Position numbers and translations under genes: made by a program. This document shows, piece after piece, positions 32,400 through 39,887 of a stretch of 64,000 nt of DNA. Below the pieces are notes generated by a model, which saw only the letters and a list, made by a program, of their open reading frames with translations, was not told where the DNA came from and ran no database searches. How positions within the stretch are numbered: the stretch's first letter is position 1; each line of letters opens with the position of its first letter. This DNA comes from UBA6107 sp964459385 (GTDB lineage: Bacteria; Chloroflexota; Anaerolineae; Anaerolineales; Anaerolineaceae): NCBI GenBank assembly GCA_964459385.1, contig CAYWLG010000002.1, positions 62,001-126,000 on the forward strand. Reading direction: 5' to 3'.

Positions 32400-32507
32400 A
32401 TCGAAATTCTATATCAAAACCAAAAAGCTCCTTTCCTCATTCTCCTGCCTTGCTCTGCGCTTTTGGGCACGTTATAATTTGAGTTCATCCAATTCCAGAG
32501 GTGTCTC

Positions 32508-32903
32508 ATGCAAAAATTCCGATCAACCTTTCTCCTCGCTCTGGCAGTGGGGATTCTCTTTACCTTGAGTGCCTGCGCCAAAAGCGCCGATGATCCTGCT
32601 GCGGCTGCTGCCGCCTATTGGCAGGCCCTGGCCGGCAAAGATTCGGCCCAGCTTAGCAGCCTCTCTTGCGCCGATTTTGAGGCCGAAGCCCAGAATACCT
32701 TCGACTCCTTTCAGTCGGTGGAAGTGAAACTAAACGATCTTTCCTGCCAGGTATCCAGCCAGCAGGGCGACAACGCCGTGGTAGATTGCAGCGGTACCTT
32801 CGTTGCCTCTTACGGTGCCGAAGACCTCACCATCAACCTGGCCGATCACAGCTACAACATCGTCAAAGAGAATGGTGATTGGCGCATGTGCGGGGCCAAA
32901 TAA
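32508..32903 (+). CDS. Small lipoprotein (DUF4878-like fold)
   Basis: The 131-residue protein has a type II signal (FRSTFLLALAVGILFTLSAC, lipobox LSAC), then a compact domain AAAYWQALAGKDSAQLSSLSCADFEAEAQNTFDSFQSVEV to GDWRMCGAK that resembles NTF2-like/DUF4878 lipoproteins. The mature part has further Cys that may form disulfides. It lies 3 nt before the microprotein start, so it probably belongs to the MBOAT operon. Confidence 0.75.
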   Translation: MQKFRSTFLLALAVGILFTLSACAKSADDPAAAAAAYWQALAGKDSAQLSSLSCADFEAEAQNTFDSFQSVEVKLNDLSCQVSSQQGDNAVVDCSGTFVASYGAEDLTINLADHSYNIVKENGDWRMCGAK

Positions 32904-32906
32904 CTC

Positions 32907-33023
32907 GTGAAGAAGCTCTTCTCGCGCGAAAATCTCTGGGCGCTGGCAATGGCCGTGATTCTGGCCCTGTTGGTGATCTTCACTGCATCTTCGGCCCCGC
33001 TTTGGATCTATCAGGGGTTCTAG
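32907..33023 (+). CDS. DltX-like membrane microprotein, 38 aa, C-terminal WIYQGF
   Basis: The frame starts with GTG three bases after the lipoprotein stop and ends with TAG directly against the ATG of the MBOAT gene. It encodes MKKLFSRENLWALAMAVILA then LLVIFTASSAPLWIYQGF: a basic cytoplasmic start, one transmembrane helix and a C-terminus of PLWIYQGF. DltX microproteins of the D-alanylation pathway have the same length class, topology and genetic place, and end in FxYxxF, whose Tyr carries the acyl group from the MBOAT DltB to DltD. Here Trp replaces the first Phe; Tyr35 and the terminal Phe38 are kept. This is a pattern match, with no search run. Confidence 0.7.
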   Translation: MKKLFSRENLWALAMAVILALLVIFTASSAPLWIYQGF

Positions 33024-34466
33024 ATGACGCTGAGCGCCGTTCTGATCTTCGCTGCTTTTTCGCTGTTGCTGGCTTTGCTGGCACCGCGAACCTTTATCGG
33101 TAAAATTCGTAATCCCATCCTGCTCGTTGTCAGTGTACTGGCCATTTACTGGCTGCAGCCGGCCCTGCCCATTCGCGGCATGGATTTTTGGCTGCCCACC
33201 GCCACTCTGCTCATTGCCGTGCTGGGTTGGCTCATCACCTCCGAGCGTGAGCAGCGCAGCCTGAATGCCAACTGGCTTACATTGGTACTGCTGGCGGGTA
33301 CGGTGCTGCTCCTTGCTGGTACACGTTATTTTCTCAAAGCCGGCCTTCTCACCCCCTCCCGACCGCCGCAGTTGCAGTGGGTGGCCCTGGCGCTGATCGT
33401 GGCTGCCGGGCTCTTTTTGCTGCTGGCACGAGCCCAAAATCGCCGGCCCTGGGCCTATCTACTGATGATCGTGGGGCTGCTTGCCCTCTTTGTCATGCTC
33501 AAGCTGCCGCAATTGACCTTGTGGGTCAGCCAGGGTCTGCGAACATTGGCGGGACAAAAACCCGAGTTGGCTACCACCATTGATCTGCGCTGGCTGGGGT
33601 TCTCCTACATCGCTTTTCGTCTCATCCATACCCTGCGCGACCGTCAGTTGGGTCGTCTCAGCAGTGCCGGGCTGGATGAGTACCTCATCTACTTGCTCTT
33701 CTTCCCGGCCTTCACCGCCGGCCCCATTGACCGCGTGGAACGCTTTCTCAAAGATCTGCGCGCGCCTTATGCTCCGCAAGCCGCCGACCTGGGGGAGGGG
33801 GGCAGACGCCTGCTGCTGGGCCTCTTCAAAAAGTTCGTGCTGGCTGATGCACTTTCGATGCTGGCCCTTTCGGCACAAACAGCCGCTCAGGTGCGCTCCA
33901 CTGCCTATCTGTGGATTCTGGTCTATGCCTACGCTTTTGAGATCTTCTTCGATTTCAGCGGATACACCGATATTGCCATAGGGCTGGGTCGCTGGCTGGG
34001 CATTCGCCTGCCGGAGAACTTCAATCACCCCTACCTGAAACCCAACCTGACCCAGTTTTGGAATAACTGGCACATGACATTGACCACCTGGTTCAGGTCT
34101 TACTTCTTCAACCCTTTCACCCGTTCACTGCGCAGCGGCAAAAAACCTCTGCCCGTGCCGCTGGTGATCTTGCTGGCGCAGTTTTCCACCATGATCCTCA
34201 TTGGCCTCTGGCATGGCATGACCCTTAATTTCGTGCTTTGGGGGGCCTGGCATGGACTGGGTATGTTCGTGCATAATCGCTGGGCCGAGTTGATGAAACC
34301 GCGTGCCTCTGCCCTTGAAGCGCGTCCCGCTCTGCAAAAAACACTGACCGTGCTTTCTACTTTCTTTACCTTCAACTTTGTCGCCCTTGGCTGGGTCTGG
34401 TTTGCCCTGCCTTCCCTTGAGCTATCGGTGCGTGTCTTCAGCGGTCTCTTCGGAGGCGCTCTATGA
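33024..34466 (+). CDS. MBOAT-family O-acyltransferase (DltB/AlgI-like)
   Basis: The 480-residue polytopic protein has the MBOAT core: FPAFTAGPIDRVERFL, YAFEIFFDFSGYTDIAIGLGRWLGIRLPENFNHPYLKPNLTQFWNNWHMTLTTWFRSYFFNPF and the catalytic-His segment IGLWHGMTLNFVLWGAWHGLGM. Such enzymes move acyl groups across the membrane to envelope polymers (D-alanine for DltB, acetyl for AlgI/PatA). Its ATG touches the microprotein stop and its end overlaps the SGNH gene by four bases, so the three are co-translated. About 150 N-terminal residues with six helices precede the core. The acyl donor is unknown because no dltA/dltC is adjacent. Confidence 0.9.
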   Translation: MTLSAVLIFAAFSLLLALLAPRTFIGKIRNPILLVVSVLAIYWLQPALPIRGMDFWLPTATLLIAVLGWLITSEREQRSLNANWLTLVLLAGTVLLLAGTRYFLKAGLLTPSRPPQLQWVALALIVAAGLFLLLARAQNRRPWAYLLMIVGLLALFVMLKLPQLTLWVSQGLRTLAGQKPELATTIDLRWLGFSYIAFRLIHTLRDRQLGRLSSAGLDEYLIYLLFFPAFTAGPIDRVERFLKDLRAPYAPQAADLGEGGRRLLLGLFKKFVLADALSMLALSAQTAAQVRSTAYLWILVYAYAFEIFFDFSGYTDIAIGLGRWLGIRLPENFNHPYLKPNLTQFWNNWHMTLTTWFRSYFFNPFTRSLRSGKKPLPVPLVILLAQFSTMILIGLWHGMTLNFVLWGAWHGLGMFVHNRWAELMKPRASALEARPALQKTLTVLSTFFTFNFVALGWVWFALPSLELSVRVFSGLFGGAL

Positions 34467-35569
34467 TGAACGGTCGCTTTGTCCGTAATGTTTTGCTCAA
34501 GGGGGTAGGGCTGTTCTTGATCTTCAACTTCATTTGGGCACTGCTGCCGGTTCATCCGGGCCGGGTTTCGCTCTACAACGTGCTCTGGCGCGGACGTGAG
34601 CGCTTCCCGTTTAGCGAAAACCCTGCCGAGTCGTACAACCTCAGCCTCTATGATGTAGACGCCATGTTTGCCTCGCTACGCCTGGATGGCACGCCCAAAG
34701 CCGCCGATGAATTCCGTGTTTTCGTCATCGGCGATTCTTCTGTCTGGGGCACCCTGCTTAAACCAGAAGAGACGCTGGCCGGTCAACTCGACGCGCTGGG
34801 CCTGAATCTATGTGGCAAGCAGGTGCGCGTTTATAATCTGGGCTATCCGACCCTGTCGCTCAGCAAAGATGTGATGCTCTTGCAGCAGGCCATGCGCTAT
34901 GAGCCAGATCTCATCATTTGGCCGCTGACGCTTGAATCTTTCCCGCGTGAACGTCAATTGGACTCGCCCATCGTGGCGAACAACCTCGACCGTGTGCGCA
35001 GTCTGGCCGCCGAATACGATCTCGCACTGGATATTCCGGCTGATACAACCTCTTTCTGGGATCGTACCTTCATCGGCCAGCGCCGTGCTCTGGCTGACCT
35101 GACCCGCTTGCAGTTTTATGCTGTGCCCTGGTCGGCTACCGGTATTGACCAGACCTACCCGCAGGATTACACCCGCGCCGCCCACGATCTGGCAGCCGAT
35201 GATAGCTTCCTCGATTGGCAGGGTCAGATTCCCGCCGATGCCCTCGCCTTCGATGTGATCGAGGCCGGTTTCAAGATCGCCGGGTCAACTCCCATCCTGC
35301 TGGTAAACGAACCCATTATGATTTCGAGCGGCGCAAACAGCGATATTCGTTATAATTTCTACTACCCGCGCTGGGTTTACGATCAGTATCGCCAGGCGCT
35401 GGCAGATCAGGTTGAGCTCCATCATTGGAATTATCTGGATCTTTGGGATCTGGTGCCCGAAGATCAATTTACCAACAGTGCCATCCATCTTTCGGCAGCA
35501 GGGGAGGCTTTGCTGACCCACCAGGTAGCGGCAGCGCTGCCAGAAACTGCCTGTTCGACCGTAAAATAA
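34463..35569 (+). CDS. SGNH-fold membrane-anchored protein partnering the MBOAT
   Basis: The 368-residue protein has one N-terminal transmembrane anchor (LLKGVGLFLIFNFIWALLPV, about 11-30) and an extracytoplasmic SGNH/GDSL domain: VFVIGDSSVWG (block I, Ser92 or Ser93), YNLGYPTLSLSKDVMLL (block II/III), LIIWPLTLESF and, near the C-terminus, SAIHLSAAGE with the block V His342. The canonical Asp three residues before that His is Ser339, but Asp334 is near. DltD, AlgJ and AlgX proteins of this shape receive the acyl group and pass it to the polymer. Overlap with the MBOAT gene supports a direct partnership. Confidence 0.82.
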   Translation: MMNGRFVRNVLLKGVGLFLIFNFIWALLPVHPGRVSLYNVLWRGRERFPFSENPAESYNLSLYDVDAMFASLRLDGTPKAADEFRVFVIGDSSVWGTLLKPEETLAGQLDALGLNLCGKQVRVYNLGYPTLSLSKDVMLLQQAMRYEPDLIIWPLTLESFPRERQLDSPIVANNLDRVRSLAAEYDLALDIPADTTSFWDRTFIGQRRALADLTRLQFYAVPWSATGIDQTYPQDYTRAAHDLAADDSFLDWQGQIPADALAFDVIEAGFKIAGSTPILLVNEPIMISSGANSDIRYNFYYPRWVYDQYRQALADQVELHHWNYLDLWDLVPEDQFTNSAIHLSAAGEALLTHQVAAALPETACSTVK

Positions 35570-35610
35570 GCGGGGCAGGGGAACCCGCATTAATCTCTGT
35601 GGAGGGAAGA

Positions 35611-36648
35611 ATGAGTTTGCATTCCGAAATTCTCGAACAACCGCAGCGCCTTGCGGATCTTTTGAAGAACCAGCGCAAGGCCGTGGAAGAAGTTGCCCGT
35701 GCCGTCAAAGAACGTCAGGTAAACTATGTGATGTTGGCCGCCCGCGGTACCTCTGATAACGCCGGCCGTTACGCCAACTATTTGCTGGGCAGTTTCAACC
35801 AGTTGGCGGTTGCACTCGCTACCCCTTCATTATTTACCTATTATCAAACACCGCCTCAATTCAATAACGCGCTGGTCATCGGCATCAGCCAGTCGGGTCA
35901 GAGCCCCGATATCGTCAGCGTGCTCGAAGAGGGCAAAAAGCAAGGTTGCCTGACCCTTGCCATCACCAACATGCCCGATTCGCCGCTTACCCAGGCGGCC
36001 GATTTCGTCATCGCCATCGAAGCCGGCCCCGAGCTGGCCACCGCTGCTACCAAGACCTACTCGGCCGAACTGATGGTGCTGGCGATGCTCTCTGCTGCCC
36101 TCAGCGAGGATGAGAAACGCTGGCAGGAGTTGGAGCACGTCTCTGCCTGGGTCAGTGAGGTCATTCACCTCGAAGATTCACTGGCACAAGCTGCCCAGCG
36201 TTATCGTTACATGAATCACTGCGTGGTGCTTGGCCGCGGCTTCAATTACTCTACCGCCTTTGAATGGGCCCTCAAAATGAAAGAGCTGACCTATGTTGAA
36301 GCAGAGCCTTATTCTTCGGCTGATTTTCTGCACGGCCCAATTGCTATGGTGCAGGTGGGCTTCCCGGTGCTGGCCGTGGCCCCCAGAGGGATGGTCTACG
36401 GCTCCATGCTTGAAACCCTGCAAAAATTAAAGAACGACCTGGACGCCGAACTGGTGGTGATCTCGAATGAAGATAGTGCCCTTTCGCTGGCCCAGGTACC
36501 GGTGCGCATCCCTGCCGATGTGCCTGAGTGGCTCACGCCATTGGTGAGCATCCTTCCCGCGCAGCTTTTTGCCTACCACTTGACCCGCGTGAAGGGTTAC
36601 GACACCGAAGCGCCGCGTGTAATTCATAAGGTAACCGAAACGCGCTAA
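35611..36648 (+). CDS. SIS-domain glucosamine-6-phosphate deaminase/isomerase-like protein
   Basis: The 345-residue protein has two SIS domains as in the isomerase half of GlmS: VMLAARGTSDNAGRYANYL, ALVIGISQSGQSPDIV (sugar-phosphate loop), LAITNMPDSPLTQAADFVIAIEAGPELATAATKTY, then CVVLGRGFNYSTAFEWALKMKELTYVEAEPYSSADFLHGP (catalytic Glu/His region). The glutaminase half is absent, so it is of the AgaS/FrlB/NagB-II type acting on amino-sugar phosphates. GGAGGGA precedes ATG at 35611; an upstream in-frame extension overlaps the SGNH gene and is unlike the family. It may supply or recycle the glycan modified by the acylation genes before it. Confidence 0.85.
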   Translation: MSLHSEILEQPQRLADLLKNQRKAVEEVARAVKERQVNYVMLAARGTSDNAGRYANYLLGSFNQLAVALATPSLFTYYQTPPQFNNALVIGISQSGQSPDIVSVLEEGKKQGCLTLAITNMPDSPLTQAADFVIAIEAGPELATAATKTYSAELMVLAMLSAALSEDEKRWQELEHVSAWVSEVIHLEDSLAQAAQRYRYMNHCVVLGRGFNYSTAFEWALKMKELTYVEAEPYSSADFLHGPIAMVQVGFPVLAVAPRGMVYGSMLETLQKLKNDLDAELVVISNEDSALSLAQVPVRIPADVPEWLTPLVSILPAQLFAYHLTRVKGYDTEAPRVIHKVTETR

Positions 36649-36660
36649 GTGTGTATAATT

Positions 36661-36707
36661 ATCAATGGCCGTGAACGCTTGATCGGCTCGCGGTCATTGA
36701 TCTTTTT
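36661..36707 (+). terminator. Intrinsic terminator after the SIS gene
   Basis: ATCAATG-g-CCG pairs with CGG-t-CATTGAT around a 19-base loop, followed by CTTTTTAT. Confidence 0.7.
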
Positions 36708-36846
36708 ATAAATAAAAATTTAAAAGCACACAGGATGGGGAACTTTTTGGGCTTGAATTTCGTATAGAAGTAGAAGAAAATTCATTGTACTAAAATGCAA
36801 ATATTCTCATATAATGAGAATGAGGTTCTATTTACCAGGAGGGTTT

Positions 36847-38232
36847 ATGCCCAAACGATTGATTTTCTCGATAATTATTGCCGGCTTTGTTCTGGCAGGT
36901 TGCAACTTGCTTCCCGCGGCGCCTACTGCCGCACCTGCAACCGATAACGTGCCCCCGGCGGCGACACAGACTCCGATCATCATCGTCGTGACCGCCACTC
37001 CTGAGTCAGGTGAGGTTGTTCCCACCGAGGCTCCTGTTGTGGTCGAAACGGAAGCTCCTTCCGAATCGATCACCATTACCAAAGCCGAAGATCTTGGCAA
37101 TGGCAAAGCCAATATTACCTGGGATGTGAACGGCAGTTTCCCGGCTGGCTTTGAGGTGGTATGGTCTGAAACGAACACCACTCCCTCTTACCCCAATGAT
37201 TCGTCCAACTTCATCAGCGATTCTGGCACCCGCATGGTGCAGATCGTGGGTCAGCCCGGGCACACTTATTATCTGCGTGTCTGCCGCTATGTGAACAACA
37301 GTTGTGACCTTTACAGTAACACGGCTCAGATCACACTCGCAGGGAATGCAGTTCCTACCGTGCCGGTGATCTATTACCCGCCGGTTGTTTATCCCACCGC
37401 GACCAAGGCACTGATAGCCTACAACTATTTGGGCACGCCCATTTCGGCTGATGCAAGCCTTAAGATTACCAAGGTGGTCAAGACTGCCTCTGGCAAGGCC
37501 ACGCTCTACTTCCAGGCTTCTGGTAGCTTCCCCCATGATATCCGCCTCATCTACACCACAGCCAATCGCATGCCCACTTTTGGCATGTATCCCGACAAGA
37601 TTGTGTCGGCTTACACTAACACAGTCGAGGTGACCGGAGAGGTGGGCCAGACGTATTTCTTCCGCCTCTGCCGCTACACCGGCAGCAGTAGCTGTGATGT
37701 TTACTCGCCGACCTTTGAGTTTGTCTTCACCGCGCTAGACCCAACAAAGACGCCCACGCTCAATTCAGGCTACCTCTACATCAATACCATCAGCAATACG
37801 ACCCCCGGTCAGGCGAAGATCACCTGGACGGCTACGGGGAATTACCCCTACGGGTTTAAGCTCGTTTACTCCAAGACCAATTCCACCCCCACCTTTGGTG
37901 TGGATCCCTACTTTGCTATTGGAGACGGCACGATCAGATCGGCTTATATCACCGGCGATGTAGGGTACACCTACTACTATCGCATTTGCCGTTACACCGG
38001 CAGCACCTGCGATATCTATTCGCCGGTCTACACCTTCACCTTTGCGGGCACGGCTGCCACGGCAACAATTACGCCAACGCGTACCTCGACCACTGCTCCT
38101 TCTAGCACCACGGCTCCTTCGAGTACGCCTACGCCGACCTTCACGCCAACTGCGACTTCAACAAACACGCCCACTGATACGCCGACCGCGACCCCGACGG
38201 ATACCGAAACGCCAACGGCCACTTCTACCTAG
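36847..38232 (+). CDS. Lipoprotein with three fibronectin-III-like repeats and Thr/Pro tail
   Basis: The 461-residue protein has a lipobox (MPKRLIFSIIIAGFVLAGC, Cys19), a Thr/Ala/Pro linker to about residue 75 and three repeats of about 95 residues. Each repeat opens with KITWxxxGxxPxGFKLVYSxTxxxPT and closes with TYYxRxCRYxxxSCDxYS (examples end near 170, 300 and 400). The C-terminus is a 55-residue Thr/Pro/Ser run, unusual in being terminal. Paired Cys in every repeat (CRY...CD) suggest disulfides outside the cell. AGGAGGG marks the ATG at 36847. It is a tandem paralogue of the next gene; surface adhesion or display is a guess. Confidence 0.8.
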   Translation: MPKRLIFSIIIAGFVLAGCNLLPAAPTAAPATDNVPPAATQTPIIIVVTATPESGEVVPTEAPVVVETEAPSESITITKAEDLGNGKANITWDVNGSFPAGFEVVWSETNTTPSYPNDSSNFISDSGTRMVQIVGQPGHTYYLRVCRYVNNSCDLYSNTAQITLAGNAVPTVPVIYYPPVVYPTATKALIAYNYLGTPISADASLKITKVVKTASGKATLYFQASGSFPHDIRLIYTTANRMPTFGMYPDKIVSAYTNTVEVTGEVGQTYFFRLCRYTGSSSCDVYSPTFEFVFTALDPTKTPTLNSGYLYINTISNTTPGQAKITWTATGNYPYGFKLVYSKTNSTPTFGVDPYFAIGDGTIRSAYITGDVGYTYYYRICRYTGSTCDIYSPVYTFTFAGTAATATITPTRTSTTAPSSTTAPSSTPTPTFTPTATSTNTPTDTPTATPTDTETPTATST

Positions 38233-38264
38233 AAGTGCAGACAGTTTTCCAGTGAGTTACTTAT

Positions 38265-38297
38265 GACATTCCCTCAGAAATGAGGGGATGTCTTTTT
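38265..38297 (+). terminator. Intrinsic terminator between the paralogous lipoprotein genes
   Basis: GACATTCCCTCA and TGAGGGGATGTC form a 12-bp stem (one G-T pair) with a 4-base loop, followed by TTTTT. Confidence 0.88.
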
Positions 38298-38406
38298 ATC
38301 ATTTTGGCAATAATCTTGCAATGAAATTGCTGTGCTTTTTCTTCTGTAAGAGAAGGAGCGAATATTCCCGTATAATTGTTGTGGGAATATGATTGGAGGA
38401 AGTAAC

Positions 38407-39681
38407 ATGCGAAAAATCTCGATTCTTCTGATAGGGTTGCTGGCATTTGCCCTGGCCGGGTGTGCGCTTATTTCAGCGCCACCGCCACAGAATTTACCTA
38501 CCAATACGCCGGCTTTTGAGTTCCCTACCCTGGTTGTGATCACTGAGACCCCGGCGGTTAGCGAACCGACAGAGGCAGTGGAACCGACCGCCGCAACTCT
38601 GCCAGAAGGAACGATCACCCTGACCCATATTGTTGATCTGGGCGGCGGAAATGCAGAGGTCCAGTGGGCCGCAGAAGGCAGCTTCCCCTCCGGGTTCCGT
38701 CTGGTCTGGTCTGACACAAACACAACCCCGGCCTACCCGACAGACACCTCGCTCGATATAGCCGAACCAATCGCCAGCAGTGCGACCTTTAACGGAGAGA
38801 TCAGAAAGATCTACTATGTGCGTGTTTGCCGCATAGTAGCTGAAGGCTGCGATTCATACAGCAATCTGGGTATTTTCGCCTTGCTCAATCCGGCTCCGAC
38901 GGCTGTTGTGCCGACCGAAGCTGTGCTGCCTACCGCCACTTCACAGGTGCTGCCGACTGCTACCACTGCCTCCACACTTGTGACGACACCAACGATCAAG
39001 ATTACGAGTATGAGCGATGCCGGCACCGGCAAGGCCAAGATCAACTGGGAGGCGAGCGGTACGTTTGCCTATGGGTTTAAGATCGTTTATTCAAGCGTTC
39101 ATAACCCACCCGTCTATGGCACCGATTCAAATTATTCGATCAGCAGCGGCGTTTACCGTTCAGCCTACGTAGATGGCACCCCAGGCACTACTTACTACTA
39201 TCGCCTTTGCCGCTCTACGGGTTCTTCCTGTGACGTTTATTCCAATGTCTATACCTTTACCTTCCCCGGTGGCAGTGCTACCTCTACAACGGCTCCTACA
39301 AGTGCACCGACCCAGACGCCCACAAAGACGCCGACGACAGTCGCCACGGTGCAGCCCACAGCCACTTTTACCGCTACCCCATCGACGGCAACCATTGAGA
39401 TCAGCAGCATCTCCAACGTTAATCCCGGCCAGGCTACTGTTTATTGGGCTGCCAGTGGAAGCTTTAATCAGGGGTTCAGAATTCTTTACTCAAGCACCAA
39501 TAATCCGCCTACTCTGGCAGATGGATCGGTGGCTGAGACCAGTTGGAATGCCTCCAGCGGCATTGGCTATGGCACCTTCACAGGCACTCTGGGAGGCACC
39601 TATTACATCCGTGTTTGTCGCTACACTTCAGATTCTGTGGATGCCTGCTCCTCGGTGGTGCCCTTCACACTGGCCCCCTAA
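38407..39681 (+). CDS. Paralogous lipoprotein with Fn3-like repeats
   Basis: The 424-residue protein begins MRKISILLIGLLAFALAGC (lipobox LAGC, Cys19) after GGAGGAAG. It shares with the preceding gene the repeat pattern (AEVQWAAEGSFPSGFRLVWSDTNTTPAYP...YYVRVCRIVAEGCDSYSN; AKINWEASGTFAYGFKIVYSSVHNPPVYG...YYYRLCRSTGSSCDVYSN; ATVYWAASGSFNQGFRILYSSTNNPPT...YYIRVCRYTSDSVDACSS). Thr-rich linkers separate the repeats. It arose by duplication of, or from a common parent with, the neighbour and has its own start site and terminator in front. Confidence 0.8.
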   Translation: MRKISILLIGLLAFALAGCALISAPPPQNLPTNTPAFEFPTLVVITETPAVSEPTEAVEPTAATLPEGTITLTHIVDLGGGNAEVQWAAEGSFPSGFRLVWSDTNTTPAYPTDTSLDIAEPIASSATFNGEIRKIYYVRVCRIVAEGCDSYSNLGIFALLNPAPTAVVPTEAVLPTATSQVLPTATTASTLVTTPTIKITSMSDAGTGKAKINWEASGTFAYGFKIVYSSVHNPPVYGTDSNYSISSGVYRSAYVDGTPGTTYYYRLCRSTGSSCDVYSNVYTFTFPGGSATSTTAPTSAPTQTPTKTPTTVATVQPTATFTATPSTATIEISSISNVNPGQATVYWAASGSFNQGFRILYSSTNNPPTLADGSVAETSWNASSGIGYGTFTGTLGGTYYIRVCRYTSDSVDACSSVVPFTLAP

Positions 39682-39735
39682 AGCATTTTTCAACGGCAAT
39701 TTGCATAGCATAAATACTCCACTGCCAAAATCTGA

Positions 39736-39869
39736 ACTGCGCCCCAAAAGTTGGACAGAACCAACAGAAAGGGTGCAGTTTTTATATGGCCAAATACTGC
39801 AAGGAAGAAAAGATAGCAGCGATAAAAGCAGCGGAAGTGGGAGAGTATAGCGGCAGAAATATCCATTGA
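39736..39869 (+). pseudogene. Truncated IS3-family element end with orfA start
   Basis: ACTGCGCCCCAAAAGTTGGACAG resembles (first 20 bases shown as positions 39736-39755) the terminal inverted repeat of IS3-family elements. It is followed at 39786 by a 27-codon frame MAKYCKEEKIAAIKAAEVGE then YSGRNIH, similar to the first helix of OrfA transposase proteins. The element breaks off at 39869, less than 20 bp before the first CRISPR repeat; no orfB or right end is present. Confidence 0.45.
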
Positions 39870-39887
39870 AGAAGCTCCATTGCAGCC

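Noticed and set aside
35425..35610. N-terminal extension of the SIS protein
   Set aside because: It overlaps the SGNH gene, its text is unlike SIS proteins, and a GGAGGGA site marks ATG 35611.
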